Assembly (NCBI RefSeq): GCF_002265875.1
Contig: NZ_NPFA01000001.1
Span: 270,873 to 334,872, forward strand
Direction: 5' to 3'
Length of the DNA stretch: 64,000 nucleotides
From: Marinococcus halophilus
GTDB taxonomy: Bacteria; Bacillota; Bacilli; Bacillales; Marinococcaceae
Shown: piece after piece, positions 24,805 to 34,326 of the stretch
Position numbering within the stretch: position 1 is the first letter of the stretch
Layout: every line of letters begins with the position of its first letter
Translations under genes and position numbers: made by a program
The notes under the pieces: model-generated
Databases searched by the model: none
What the model was told of the DNA's origin: nothing
The model's input: the letters and a program-made list of their open reading frames with translations, nothing else

Positions 24805-27800
24805 TCAAATCGTCAGCTTGATCGTTTTGAGTTCATACGGTTTAAAGTGGAGCGTCAGGCTGGAGCCGGCTTCGAGCTTTTTCACCGGCTCCTCCAGCAG
24901 GCTGCATTCCATGCAGGTGGAAAAGGCATGGGCGCTTGCAAACGTTACTTCCCCGCGCACGCCTCCGTGCTCATGCAAACGCACAATAATGCCGTCATCA
25001 TCCTCCGCCTGCTTGACGGCGTCCACGGTAATATTAGCCGCCTCAGTCTGCAGAAAACTGTATTCGTGTGCTTCCATCGCTCCATCCACGCTTTCCGCCG
25101 GAATATTGAGCTCCGTTGCTTCCTGTACAGTGCCGCCATCAAACCAGCCTCCCTTATGAGGAAACAGGCTGTACGTGAAAATATGTTCGCCCTGGTCCTG
25201 GGTCGGATCCGGTTCTATTGCGGATTTTAACAGCGTCAGCTTCATTACATTGTCTTTGATGTCATAGCCGTACTTGCAGTCATTAAGCAGGCTGATGCCG
25301 TAGTCGCGCTCCGAAAGATCCGCCCACTGGTGGCCGACGGTTTCAAACATGGCCATATCCCAGCTTGTATTCCAGTGGGTTGGGCGCGTGACATTGCCGT
25401 ATTGAATATCATAGGTAGCTTCGGTGGCACGGATCTTTACTGGAAACGCTGCTTTCAGCAGCTGCTGGTGCTCATGCCAGTCGACCGTCGTTTTAAAATC
25501 GATTCTTCTTGAATGGCTGTACACAATAACTTTCTGGTACACCGAAGAAGACTGGTAGCTCCATTCCAATTCAATGACCGCACGAAGCGGCCCGGTTTCG
25601 GCCAGGTGAATTTTTTTCAAATCAGAAACGGCATACTGTTTCTCTTTGTAAAAAATATCGATGTCCCAGGCGTCGTACGAAAGCGGCTTGTCCTCAAACA
25701 CCTCGAGAACGTTCGCCGGCCCGTCCAATGCTTCACGTCCGGACTCTTTATCATACACACTCACGAGCTGGCCGCGATCATTAAAATCGATCGTATAAAA
25801 AGGAGTTTCCAGGCGCCTGCTCTCGTACTGAAACAGCTTTTCCTCTTTTTTCTGTGCTGCCCCGCCGGCGTAAATCACCTTGTACCCGAGCGCCGGGAGA
25901 TCCGGCACGTGCACGAACACCTCTCCAGACTCTTCTGTCTGCATCTGCAGCTGCTCACCCGTATGGCTGGTCCATCCGGTCTCTCCATCCGGCACCTGGA
26001 TCAGTGCCCCGCGCGAATGGGAGGCCGGGTTGAAAACAGTCTGTTCCTGTCCGGCCTGTTCATGCTTCAGCAGTTCCGTCTTTGTTTCCTGTTCGTTTGC
26101 TTCAACGAGCTCCAGCGCTTTTGCATATTCCTTTGTGCTGTCTTCATACACTTCCCGAATTGAAGAACCCGGAATAATATCATGAAACTGGTTGCGCAGA
26201 ATGATTTTCCATCCCTGCTGCAGCTTTTCCTGCCGGCCCCTGTGCCACGAACCGTTCTGGAGATACGCCAGGGTGTCGAGCCATTCCGCCCGGCGGTAGC
26301 GAAGCTCTGCGGTGCGGTTCATTTTTTTATTGTAGGCCTGGCTTGTGTAGGTGCCACGGTGGTACTCCAGATACAGCTCCCCGTCCCACGTGTGCACGTA
26401 CTGGTCGGTTTGTTCCATGCGTTCATGAAGCCCGTCGAGATACTGGTCTACCCTCCCTGTTTTCACATTCGGGAGCCCCGGCATCTCGTCGAACCGGCGT
26501 ATTTTTTCCAGCATATCCCGGTTGACCCCGCCGCCGCCGTCTCCGTATCCATAGGATAAAAGCAGCTCATTGTTAAAGGAGCGGTCCCGGTACTGATCCC
26601 ATATACCCTGAATGCTTTCCGCTTCAATTTCACCATTGTATGTGTATTTGCTTGAGCCGTCCGGCGTCGTAATAAAATGAGCAGCAATCTCTGTGCCATC
26701 GATGCCACGCCAGGTGAATGTATCATGCGGCATACGGTTGTACTGGTTCCAGCTGATTTTGGTGGTGATAAACGTATCGATGCCCGCCTGCTTTAAAATT
26801 TGCGGCAGCGCCCACGAGTAGCCGAAAACGTCCGGAAGCCACAGATACCGGCACCGCTTCACGCCAAGCTCGTGTTCGAGGAAGCGCTGGCCGTATAAAA
26901 GCTGCCGGCTGAGAGATTCACCGGAAGGGATATTGCAGTCGGCTTCAAGCCACATGGCGCCCCCGGCCTCCCAGCGGCCTTCAGCTATGCGCTGCTTGAT
27001 TTGTTCGTAAATCTCCGGGTAGTCATCTTTGATATATTCATACAGCTGTGGCTGCGTTTGCAGAAACTGGTATTCCGGGTACTGGTCCATTAATTTCAGG
27101 ACAGTGGAAAAGGAACGTCCTGCTTTTTCCCTCGTATGCTTGAGGCGCCAGAGCCAGGCAACGTCAATATGGGTGTGGCCTACGGCGCGCACAGTCAGCG
27201 GATGCTCTTCCTGCAACGGCTTCAGTTCGTTATGAAGCTTGTCGTTCGCTTCTTCCACCGACTCGTAAAATGCTTCGTTCCCCGGCACGCGCCAGTCGAT
27301 CTGCTTAAACGCCCGGTCCAGTGCCTGCAGCAGCAGGGCTCTTTTTGCGTCCCGCCCGCCAAGTACGGCGACCGTGTCTAAAGCTGCCCCTGCCGTGTAA
27401 TACAGATCATCTGCCGCCTCATGCAGGCAAGAAATAAAAGCCTCCTGCAGCCGATGCTCCTGAACTTCCCGGTTCCCCTTAATTCCTTCGAGACCCGACC
27501 AGAGCCGGAATTTAAGCGTGATTCTCTGCCCGATTAACCGGTCAGGAAAAAATACCTCTTTGTGATTCCCATCGACGGCCTGCATCGGTTCACCGTTGAC
27601 GTACAGCAGTGATTCAAATCCGGAATTGTGGCCGCCGCCTGTTTTTCCGAAATCGAACACGCCGACGACCTTTTCTCCCTGCCACTGTGCCGGCAGCTCT
27701 ACTTCTGTTTTCAGCCAGAGATAGCGGTCCCTCCCTTCCCAGCGGTCGCCAATGTTCATTTTGGTCGTTTCCTGCTTCGGCATAGCCTGTATGATTTCTT

Positions 27801-27912
27801 CTCCTGTTTGTTCTTCCACCGTTTGAAAATGCTCGATCGGCTGTTTGTTGGTATAACGATATTTCTGTAGCTCACTTATTCGCTGCCCTAATTTTTCCTC
27901 TGTCCAAAACAT
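24805..27912 (-). CDS. Alpha-mannosidase, glycoside hydrolase family 38
   Basis: 1035 residues from the ATG at 27912; the ATG at 27921 directly abuts the Shine-Dalgarno GAGAGG. GHTHIDVAWLW near residue 245 supplies zinc ligands. WLPDVFGYS near 360 holds the Asp nucleophile. YGDGGGG and the large beta-sandwich C-terminal region complete the GH38 layout. No signal peptide, so it acts in the cytoplasm on imported alpha-mannosides, probably short mannan or N-glycan fragments. It is the last gene of an operon with a carbohydrate ABC importer and lies downstream of a ROK regulator gene. Size is normal for bacterial MngB-like enzymes. Confidence 0.93.
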   Translation of the reverse strand: MFWTEEKLGQRISELQKYRYTNKQPIEHFQTVEEQTGEEIIQAMPKQETTKMNIGDRWEGRDRYLWLKTEVELPAQWQGEKVVGVFDFGKTGGGHNSGFESLLYVNGEPMQAVDGNHKEVFFPDRLIGQRITLKFRLWSGLEGIKGNREVQEHRLQEAFISCLHEAADDLYYTAGAALDTVAVLGGRDAKRALLLQALDRAFKQIDWRVPGNEAFYESVEEANDKLHNELKPLQEEHPLTVRAVGHTHIDVAWLWRLKHTREKAGRSFSTVLKLMDQYPEYQFLQTQPQLYEYIKDDYPEIYEQIKQRIAEGRWEAGGAMWLEADCNIPSGESLSRQLLYGQRFLEHELGVKRCRYLWLPDVFGYSWALPQILKQAGIDTFITTKISWNQYNRMPHDTFTWRGIDGTEIAAHFITTPDGSSKYTYNGEIEAESIQGIWDQYRDRSFNNELLLSYGYGDGGGGVNRDMLEKIRRFDEMPGLPNVKTGRVDQYLDGLHERMEQTDQYVHTWDGELYLEYHRGTYTSQAYNKKMNRTAELRYRRAEWLDTLAYLQNGSWHRGRQEKLQQGWKIILRNQFHDIIPGSSIREVYEDSTKEYAKALELVEANEQETKTELLKHEQAGQEQTVFNPASHSRGALIQVPDGETGWTSHTGEQLQMQTEESGEVFVHVPDLPALGYKVIYAGGAAQKKEEKLFQYESRRLETPFYTIDFNDRGQLVSVYDKESGREALDGPANVLEVFEDKPLSYDAWDIDIFYKEKQYAVSDLKKIHLAETGPLRAVIELEWSYQSSSVYQKVIVYSHSRRIDFKTTVDWHEHQQLLKAAFPVKIRATEATYDIQYGNVTRPTHWNTSWDMAMFETVGHQWADLSERDYGISLLNDCKYGYDIKDNVMKLTLLKSAIEPDPTQDQGEHIFTYSLFPHKGGWFDGGTVQEATELNIPAESVDGAMEAHEYSFLQTEAANITVDAVKQAEDDDGIIVRLHEHGGVRGEVTFASAHAFSTCMECSLLEEPVKKLEAGSSLTLHFKPYELKTIKLTI

Positions 27913-27942
27913 ATTTTTCATCCTCTCTGAAGTAAATCCCTG

Positions 27943-28788
27943 CTATCCTTTAACAGCTCCGCTCGTCAATGCTCCAACAATATAGCGCTGCAGCAGGACA
28001 AATAAAATGACTACTGGAATAATGGACATAATGCTTCCTGCAGCAAGCAGGTGGGTCGTAATCTGGGTCTGGGTGGACTGAAGGTTTACCACGCCGACCG
28101 AAACCGGGTACAGCGACGCATCATCGATCAGGATGAATGGAATAACAAACTGCGACCAGCTCTGCACAGCAACAATAATTACTACGGAAACGATACCAGG
28201 TATGCTGACCGGAAACAAAACGCGACTCAGCATCTGCCATTTGTTGCACCCGTCAATAATTGCCGCTTCATCCATATCCACCGGCACGGTATCAATGTAG
28301 TTTTTCAAAAACCACGTGGTAAACGGAAGCACTACGGCGACGTATACAAGAACGACCAGCCACAGCTGGTTCAAAAGCCCCCAGCTTGCAAACAGCCGGT
28401 ACAGCGGAATGGTAATAACTACTGCTGAAATCATCTGGGTCATTAACACAGCGACCATCAGCTGGCTTTTAAACTTCATCCGGTACCTTGATAAGGCAAA
28501 CGCTGCCGGGATTGCAATGAGCAGTGTTAATACAACTGTGGAAGCCACAATTCGAAACGAGTTCCATAAATACTGGAGCACCGGGGCTGAATCCAGCACT
28601 TCCCGGTAGTTCCCGATCGCAAAGCTTGTCGGAATGATACTTGGGGGCACCTGAAGCACTTCAAACCTTGTCTGCAGGGACAGGGAAAGCACCCAAAGAA
28701 GCGGAAATAAAAAGCTGAGTACAACAAGCACGTAGCTTATATAAAGTCCAACCTTTATCCACCGCTGTTTTTTCGCACCTACCATCAT
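27943..28788 (-). CDS. Carbohydrate ABC transporter permease, MalG type
   Basis: 281 residues, six hydrophobic helices. The EAA loop near residue 190 reads MDEAAIIDGCNKWQMLSRVLFPVSIPGI, as in MalG-type permeases that contact the ATPase. It starts directly after the stop of the partner permease and is preceded by an AAGGGGGG Shine-Dalgarno inside that gene. It forms the import channel with the MalF-type protein at 28.8 kb. The operon has no ATPase gene. Confidence 0.92.
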   Translation of the reverse strand: MMVGAKKQRWIKVGLYISYVLVVLSFLFPLLWVLSLSLQTRFEVLQVPPSIIPTSFAIGNYREVLDSAPVLQYLWNSFRIVASTVVLTLLIAIPAAFALSRYRMKFKSQLMVAVLMTQMISAVVITIPLYRLFASWGLLNQLWLVVLVYVAVVLPFTTWFLKNYIDTVPVDMDEAAIIDGCNKWQMLSRVLFPVSIPGIVSVVIIVAVQSWSQFVIPFILIDDASLYPVSVGVVNLQSTQTQITTHLLAAGSIMSIIPVVILFVLLQRYIVGALTSGAVKG

Positions 28789-29724
28789 TTATTCTTCCCC
28801 CCTTCGGCCGAGTACCTTTAAGTAAACAAGCGTCATTACTACGTTCACCACCAACAGCACTACGGCAGTCGCAGCACCTTCTCCGAGGTTAAACTCCCTG
28901 AAAATAGCTGTATAAATACTTAAAGCGATAACTTCTGTGCTGTTACCCGGCCCGCCTCCTGTAAGAGCCATCACCATATCGAACGTATTGAAGGTATCAA
29001 TAGAAATAATAATCAGGTTCACCAGTATAATAGGAGCGATCGCAGGAAGAATAACATTTTTCATGCGCTGGAGCGCACTTGCTCCGTCAATAACCGCTGC
29101 TTCGAGCACATCCTTCGAAACCGTTTTCAATCCTGCATACATTAAAATCATGCTGAATGCTGTGCCGCGCCATATATTGGCGAGCGTCACGGACAACAGC
29201 GCCATGGTCGGGTCTGAGAGAAAGGAAACGGGCCCGAGGCCTATGGTACTCAGAGCATAATTGATAATGCCTGCGTCTGTTTCGTTGTACAGCATGCCCC
29301 ATATAACCCCAATGACAACACCTGGAATGGCCCAGGCCACGAGGACAGAGGTACGCACGACGACTGTGCCCCGTAGGTTCATTTTCTCCCCCTGTACAAT
29401 GAGAAGTGCAACGATAAATCCAGCAAAGAGCTGAAAAACAACACTGAAAAATACGAAGAACGCTGTTGTTCCGATCATCGGCAAAAAGCCTGGAAGTGTA
29501 AACATGCGAAGATATGATTCCAGCGTATAGTCGTACCCTACCTGAATCATATTTGCATCTGTGAAGCTAAGCCGCACTATTTGGAGAATTGGGTAGAGGA
29601 ATACTGCGGCCAATACCAGCAAAAGAGGGATTAGCCAGGGATACGGGGTGTCCCACATTGTTTTTCTCGGCCTCCGCTTTTGTTCCGTTTGCTGAGGGGG
29701 AAATGCTTTATCGTATGTGCTCAT
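28789..29724 (-). CDS. Carbohydrate ABC transporter permease, MalF type
   Basis: 311 residues. A basic N-terminus (QKRRPRKTMWDTPYPWL) precedes six membrane helices. The EAA loop reads LEAAVIDGASALQRMKNVILP, followed by FDMVMALTGGGPGNSTEV, a motif of CUT1-family MalF proteins. Its ATG overlaps the stop of the solute-binding protein gene by four bases (ATGA), which implies translational coupling. Likely cargo is a mannose-containing oligosaccharide, because a GH38 enzyme follows. Confidence 0.92.
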   Translation of the reverse strand: MSTYDKAFPPQQTEQKRRPRKTMWDTPYPWLIPLLLVLAAVFLYPILQIVRLSFTDANMIQVGYDYTLESYLRMFTLPGFLPMIGTTAFFVFFSVVFQLFAGFIVALLIVQGEKMNLRGTVVVRTSVLVAWAIPGVVIGVIWGMLYNETDAGIINYALSTIGLGPVSFLSDPTMALLSVTLANIWRGTAFSMILMYAGLKTVSKDVLEAAVIDGASALQRMKNVILPAIAPIILVNLIIISIDTFNTFDMVMALTGGGPGNSTEVIALSIYTAIFREFNLGEGAATAVVLLVVNVVMTLVYLKVLGRRGEE

Positions 29725-31025
29725 TCGCTCTCACCGCTTTCTCCGAAGGTGACAATTTCCCATGCATCATCAACCGCCTGTTCCGGCTCCTTGCTCCCGG
29801 ATATTACCTGGGAAATAGCCGTTTGCAGCTGTACCGAAATTTCGTTATATTTTGAAGCCCCCGGACGGGCTTCGGCCTCTGTTTCCAAAGATGTCAGAAA
29901 CTCGTCATTGAAAGCGCCGGGATTGTAAGAATCGGATTCATATACAGACGTCCGGGCCGGCAGCGAGCCCTGAATCGAGGTGAATTCGCCCATCCCTTCT
30001 TCACTGATAAAGGAATCCATAAGAAAATCAAAGGCGGCTTCCTTCTTCTCCGGGTCATCTGTAAAAATCCCCCAGGCCCAGCCGCCAGCGCTTGATACGG
30101 TTGGATCGTCTTCCTCAATTGTCGGAAGTGAAGCTACTTCCCAGTTCTCAAAATCGTCGCCAAGTATTTCTTCTATCGTGACCGCCTGCCAGCTTCCGCC
30201 TAAAAACATGGCCGTATCACCGGCTGCAACTTCCCCATTTGCATCATTTTCCCGGCCCGAACTCGCCATGCGCTTGGAAACAGCTCCTTCCTCCTGGGCA
30301 CGGTCGAGCGTTTCAAACGTACGAATCATGGCTTCTCTATTCTCTCCTTTGCCGAAAACCGGGTTGCCTTCCTTATCCACCAGCTTGCCGCCCTGCGACC
30401 AGAATAACGGCCATAAGGATGTCACCGATGTACCCTCTCCAATGCCCAGCGGAAGTACCAGGCCTTCATAGCCTTCTTTTTGTACCTCATTGGATACTTC
30501 AATCACTTCCTCCCAGGTCGACGGCGGTTCTTCAATGACTTCCTTGTTATAATAAAGCATTCTCGTATCCGTGCTCATGTACAGGCCATAGATCTTTCCG
30601 TCATCGCCCCGTAATACCTTCTCCGCAAAAGGAAGGTAATCATCTGGATCGAGACCCCGCTCTTCCATCAGTTCATCCAGGGGCTGCAAATATTCCTTGT
30701 AACGATCCAGCATATAGCCGTCAATCGCAGCCATATCCGGCGCCCGGCCGGTATTTGCCTGTTCAAGCAGTCTGGCCATCGCTTCATCAATGTTGCTCGA
30801 TTGCAGACTAAGTTGAATGTTCATATCCGGATGTTCTTTTTCAAAGGATTCTATGTTTTCTGAAATATAATCTGATGTTGCGGCTGATGGGGCTTCAGGT
30901 GAATAGCCTGCTGTCGTGTACCAGGTGAGCGTCTCTTTTTCTTCTGCGCTCGGGTTGTCACCACTGCAGCCTGCCAGTCCTGCTATTACCAGCATAGACA
31001 TTCCAATCGATATTGATTTTTTCAT
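29721..31025 (-). CDS. Extracellular solute-binding lipoprotein of the mannoside importer
   Basis: 434 residues, RBS GGAGGCGGAG. A type II signal peptide ends in the lipobox LAGC (Cys20), so the protein is lipid-anchored on the outer face of the membrane. The mature part is acidic and follows the family-1 extracellular binding protein pattern (LEQANTGRAPDMAAIDGYML, AMFLGGSWQ, SAGGWAWGIF). First gene of the SBP-MalF-MalG-GH38 operon. A 25-bp palindrome shared with the ROK regulator gene sits 40-64 nt before its start, so repression by that regulator is likely. Confidence 0.92.
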   Translation of the reverse strand: MKKSISIGMSMLVIAGLAGCSGDNPSAEEKETLTWYTTAGYSPEAPSAATSDYISENIESFEKEHPDMNIQLSLQSSNIDEAMARLLEQANTGRAPDMAAIDGYMLDRYKEYLQPLDELMEERGLDPDDYLPFAEKVLRGDDGKIYGLYMSTDTRMLYYNKEVIEEPPSTWEEVIEVSNEVQKEGYEGLVLPLGIGEGTSVTSLWPLFWSQGGKLVDKEGNPVFGKGENREAMIRTFETLDRAQEEGAVSKRMASSGRENDANGEVAAGDTAMFLGGSWQAVTIEEILGDDFENWEVASLPTIEEDDPTVSSAGGWAWGIFTDDPEKKEAAFDFLMDSFISEEGMGEFTSIQGSLPARTSVYESDSYNPGAFNDEFLTSLETEAEARPGASKYNEISVQLQTAISQVISGSKEPEQAVDDAWEIVTFGESGESE

Positions 31026-31064
31026 GAGGCTCCGCCTCCGATCTGCATTATTTTCTAACCTTTC

Positions 31065-31089
31065 ACTTCTTAAAACAGTTTTAATAAGT
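31065..31089. promoter_or_regulatory. ROK-regulator operator, copy 1
   Basis: 25-bp near-palindrome (ACTTCTTAAAAC-AG-TTTTAATAAGT), 23 of 25 bases identical to the site at 32302-32326. Located 40-64 nt upstream of the solute-binding protein start. Confidence 0.85.
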
Positions 31090-31118
31090 CTTTAAAAGCT
31101 AAAGGCTGCAGAAATTTC

Positions 31119-32288
31119 TTAGTGCAGCGCTCGTTTTAGAATCAGGGAAGCCGCTCCCATAGCCTCCGCTTCCTGCCCGAACTTCGACGAAATAAACTCC
31201 ATTGCGCCTGCTGTTTCAGGATAAACACATTCTCTAACTATTTTTTCTGCTTCTTCAGGAAACTCCGGGACAGCTGTAATCAACCTGCCGCCAATGACGA
31301 CTAATTCCGGATTAAGAAAATTCACTTTATCGGCAATGGCACTGCCGACGTCCTCCATGCTTTCCTGAATAATCTCCTGCGCCAGCGGGTCCCCTTTTGC
31401 CAGGCCTTCGATGAATTCTTCTATGGAATGTAAATTTTTTGGCAGTGATGTTGAATCACCTCGATGTATCCGGCCCTTTGTTTCTTCTAAAATGGGAAGA
31501 ATAGAGTATAAAGCCTTTCCTGTTACATTGTTTTTCGGACGCAGCCGCCTGCTTTCGAATCCTACCTCCCCCGCCAGGTGAGTCGTGCCCCGGAAGAGTT
31601 GGCCATTGATGATATAACTGCTCCCTATACCAAAATCGATCATAAAATAAAGCACGTTTTCTGCCTCCCGTGCATGACCGTAATGCCATTCTCCGAGCAG
31701 CATGCAGTTTGCGTCTTTTTCAAGACAGACAGCTGTATCAAACGCTTTTTCAAATAATGTAACGACTTGGATGTTTCGCCATAGAGGCAGGTGCGGCGGG
31801 GATAAAATGGTGCCTTTATCCGCATTAACCGGGCCGGGTGAACTAATACCGATACCTACCATCTTTTTTAACTGGAACTTGGGCGCATTTACAATTTTTT
31901 TAACTCTATTTATCACTCTCCCTATTACCGCTTCAGGCTCTTCCGCTAGAGAAAAAGATTCTGTTTCCCGGTAAATTATCTCCCCCTTTAACGTAGTAAT
32001 CACAAGCACCACTTCTTCTACGGAAATGCTTACGCCGACTAAATAGTGCCACTCGGAATCCAGGGTATACAGCGTAGGTTTTCTGCCTCCATTGGACAGT
32101 GCCTGCCCCGCCTCCTGCAGCAGCCGTGCTTTTTCCAGATCAACCAGAATATTTCCTACGGAGGCTACTGTTAAGCCTGTCGTTTTAGCCATTTCCTGCT
32201 GGGTCATTGGCTCTTCACTGCGGTGCAGCAATTCAAATACACGCCGTCGGTTTGCTGTTTTTAACATGTTTGCGTTCGTTACCGTCAT
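31119..32288 (-). CDS. ROK-family transcriptional repressor (XylR/NagC-like)
   Basis: 389 residues from the ATG at 32288 (AGGTGG upstream); a GTG at 32297 is in frame but overlaps that RBS. An N-terminal winged helix (about 1-75, with MTQQEMAKTTGLTVASVGNIL as helix-turn-helix) joins a ROK sugar-binding domain (GIGISSPGPVN, LEKDANCMLLGEWHYG, HLAGEVGF). The usual ROK zinc site (CxCGxxGCxE) after that last motif is replaced by RRLRPKNNVTGKALYSI, so it is zinc-free here. It probably represses itself and the mannoside operon and is released by a sugar or sugar phosphate. Its promoter also carries a perfect cre box. Confidence 0.9.
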   Translation of the reverse strand: MTVTNANMLKTANRRRVFELLHRSEEPMTQQEMAKTTGLTVASVGNILVDLEKARLLQEAGQALSNGGRKPTLYTLDSEWHYLVGVSISVEEVVLVITTLKGEIIYRETESFSLAEEPEAVIGRVINRVKKIVNAPKFQLKKMVGIGISSPGPVNADKGTILSPPHLPLWRNIQVVTLFEKAFDTAVCLEKDANCMLLGEWHYGHAREAENVLYFMIDFGIGSSYIINGQLFRGTTHLAGEVGFESRRLRPKNNVTGKALYSILPILEETKGRIHRGDSTSLPKNLHSIEEFIEGLAKGDPLAQEIIQESMEDVGSAIADKVNFLNPELVVIGGRLITAVPEFPEEAEKIVRECVYPETAGAMEFISSKFGQEAEAMGAASLILKRALH

Positions 32289-32301
32289 GATAGCCACCTA
32301 T

Positions 32302-32326
32302 ACTTCTTAAAATTGTTTTAATAAGT
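32302..32326. promoter_or_regulatory. ROK-regulator operator, copy 2 (autoregulatory)
   Basis: 25-bp near-palindrome (ACTTCTTAAAAT-TG-TTTTAATAAGT) directly downstream of the -10 element and 14 nt before the repressor start. It differs from copy 1 only in two central bases. Confidence 0.85.
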
Positions 32327-32332
32327 AATTAA

Positions 32333-32361
32333 ATGATAACGCTTTCATAAAGAAGTGTCAA
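32333..32361 (-). promoter_or_regulatory. Sigma-A promoter of the ROK gene, overlapped by a perfect cre box
   Basis: Minus strand: -35 TTGACA (32356-32361), 17-nt spacer, -10 TATCAT (32333-32338). Inside lies TGAAAGCGTTATCA (32334-32347), which matches the cre consensus TGWAANCGNTNWCA at all positions. CcpA bound here should block the promoter when preferred sugar is present. Confidence 0.85.
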
Positions 32362-32421
32362 TATTTTCTTTTTTATTATGGATTTATTACAATGGTATCA
32401 TCTAATTATTGGAGTGATCGC

Positions 32422-33318
32422 ATGGACTACCGCCAGCTCATTTATTTTATGGAAGCCGCCCGGCTTGAAAGCATTACCCGCGCCGCTGAACATCTGTACG
32501 TTACCCAGCCGACGATTAGTAAAATGCTGCGCCAGCTTGAGGAGGAATGGAGCGTAACGCTGTTTGACCGCTCTCGCAAGAAGCTGACCCTTACAGATGC
32601 CGGAGCAGTCATGCTTGAGCAGGCCAAAAAGATACGCCACGCTTATCATGGCCTTGAGCACGAGCTTGACGCTCTCCGCGGCTTAAAGCGAGGACAGCTC
32701 CGCATCGGGCTTCCGCCTATTTTAAGTTCTTCCTTTTTCACTCGCGTGATCGCCCCTTTTCACGAAAAATATCCCGAAATCACCCTCCACCTCGAAGAAA
32801 ACGGGTCAAAAAAAATCGAAGAGGCTCTGCTGCACGGCGACCTTGATGTCGGCGCCGTCGTTTTGCCAACAGAGGAATCGTTTTTTCATATCCATCCCTT
32901 TATTGATGAGCCGCTTCAGGTCGTGCTTCCCTCCCGACACGCCCTTGCTGTGCAGTCGTCTGTCGGGCTTGCCGAGCTGAACCGGGAGCGATTCCTGCTG
33001 TTCAACCAGGACTTTTCCCTGCGCCAGCAGATAATTGCCGCCTGCCGGGATATCGGGTTTATGCCCAACATTCTTTCAGAAAGCTCACAATGGGATTTTA
33101 TTGAGAAAATGGTGGCGAGCGGTCTCGGCATTACCCTTCTTCCCGAAAGTATTTGCCGGGAGCTGGGCGGGCAGGTAATTATTCGTCCGCTTTCCGGCGA
33201 AACGCTCCGCTGGAGGCTTGGCCTTATCTGGCATCGCGAGCATTACCTCTCCTTTATCGCTAAAGAATGGCTCGATTTTTCCATTCCGGTGCTTTCCCAA
33301 ATGGGGCAGGAGCATTAA
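32422..33318 (+). CDS. LysR-family transcriptional regulator
   Basis: 298 residues from the ATG at 32422 with GGAGTG 5 nt upstream; an in-frame ATG at 32392 lacks an RBS. The first 60 residues are the winged helix typical of the family (MDYRQLIYFMEAARLESITR, then HLYVTQPTISKMLRQLEEE). A periplasmic-binding-like effector domain follows, with RIGLPPIL and GLGITLLPES. Closest in feel to the CynR/CitR/AlsR branch. It is divergent from the ROK gene. The downstream thioesterase gene is a possible but unproven target; its natural inducer is not evident. Confidence 0.9.
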   Translation: MDYRQLIYFMEAARLESITRAAEHLYVTQPTISKMLRQLEEEWSVTLFDRSRKKLTLTDAGAVMLEQAKKIRHAYHGLEHELDALRGLKRGQLRIGLPPILSSSFFTRVIAPFHEKYPEITLHLEENGSKKIEEALLHGDLDVGAVVLPTEESFFHIHPFIDEPLQVVLPSRHALAVQSSVGLAELNRERFLLFNQDFSLRQQIIAACRDIGFMPNILSESSQWDFIEKMVASGLGITLLPESICRELGGQVIIRPLSGETLRWRLGLIWHREHYLSFIAKEWLDFSIPVLSQMGQEH

Positions 33319-33417
33319 CGTCTTTATCATAGACAAAGGTTATGTTAAATATGTTAATCATTCATTTTCATTATGATTTTGTATAGAGTATCCTTATAAA
33401 TGAAAGGAGACTTCACT

Positions 33418-33969
33418 ATGCAGGCACGGAAAATGCGTGAAAGCCGTATCGTCAACACTGACCAGGTACTGCTGAACGATTTAAATAATTATAATTCTCT
33501 ATTTGGCGGCGTTTTGATGAAAAAACTCGACAGCTGCGCCACGCTGTCGGCCCGCCGGCACTCCCGGGCGAAGGAGTGCGTGACCGCTTCGACCGATTCC
33601 ATTGATTTTCTCTGTTCGATTTTCCAGACAGATTCAGTCTGCATTGAATCCTTTGTATCCTATACCGGCACAAGCTCGATGGAAATTTTCTGCAAGGTGA
33701 TCGCTGAAGACATGATGAGCGGAGAACGCCGGATAGCAGCTACCGCTTTTTTAACGTTCGTCGCTCTCGGCGATCACGGCAAACCGGTACCGGTTCCAGG
33801 CATTATTCCAGAAACGGATGAAGAAAAAACGCTATTTGAAACCGGCAAAGACCGCGAAATTGACCGCAAGCACCACCGGCAGAAAAGCAAGGAGCTAGCG
33901 AAATTTATAACACTGGAAAAACCTTGGGATGAACACGAGGAGGGCGCACAGTATGATCACATTAACTAG
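33418..33969 (+). CDS. Acyl-CoA thioesterase, hotdog fold (YkhA-like)
   Basis: 183 residues from the ATG at 33418, AAAGGAG upstream. NSLFGGVLMKKLDSCATLSARRHS is the hotdog helix with the catalytic Asp. The stretch VCIESFVSYTGTSSMEIFCKV forms the central strand. The C-terminal tail (KDREIDRKHHRQKSKELAKF) is basic. Members cleave medium- and long-chain acyl-CoA in the cytoplasm. The next gene overlaps its 3' end by 17 nt, so the two are probably cotranscribed. Confidence 0.88.
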   Translation: MQARKMRESRIVNTDQVLLNDLNNYNSLFGGVLMKKLDSCATLSARRHSRAKECVTASTDSIDFLCSIFQTDSVCIESFVSYTGTSSMEIFCKVIAEDMMSGERRIAATAFLTFVALGDHGKPVPVPGIIPETDEEKTLFETGKDREIDRKHHRQKSKELAKFITLEKPWDEHEEGAQYDHIN

Positions 33970-34318
33970 TATTCAAACACTTCGAAGCGTCGAGGAAGAA
34001 CGCAGCACGCTGATGAAAAACAACGAAGAGCTCTATACGCTCTGGGCGCATGCCGTCCAGCTCACCCGGAAGCTTCAGCTTCGCTATCAGAGCCTCTGCA
34101 AGCTGCTCGAACAGACAGAGAATCTTCCGGATGACGTTCAGGCGCTGCCGGCTTCTGTACGAAGCCTTTATATAGAAGAAGTCCAGAAGCTGCGCAGGCA
34201 GACAGACGACGCCCAGCTGCAGCAGCTCATTCAAACACTTTCCTCTGAAGAACAGGAAGCTTTCTGCGCCATGACCGCCGGCGCCACCCCGGAATCCATT
34301 AAAGGGGTAAGTAAATAA
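33953..34318 (+). CDS. Hypothetical helical protein, coupled to the thioesterase gene
   Basis: 121 residues from the ATG at 33953, preceded by GGAGGG within the thioesterase gene and overlapping it by 17 nt. I do not recognise the family. The sequence is mostly predicted helix, rich in Gln, Leu and Glu (HAVQLTRKLQLRYQSLCKLL and EVQKLRRQTDDAQLQQLIQT look like coiled coil). No signal peptide or membrane segment. The TWAH-like N-terminus and helical character would suit a small cytoplasmic adaptor, but this is inference. Confidence 0.75.
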   Translation: MITLTSIQTLRSVEEERSTLMKNNEELYTLWAHAVQLTRKLQLRYQSLCKLLEQTENLPDDVQALPASVRSLYIEEVQKLRRQTDDAQLQQLIQTLSSEEQEAFCAMTAGATPESIKGVSK

Positions 34319-34326
34319 CTAAACGT

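Noticed and set aside
25513..26559. Plus-strand open frames opposite the alpha-mannosidase gene
   Set aside because: High-GC antisense shadows without RBS or domains; GH38 motifs run continuously through the minus-strand frame.
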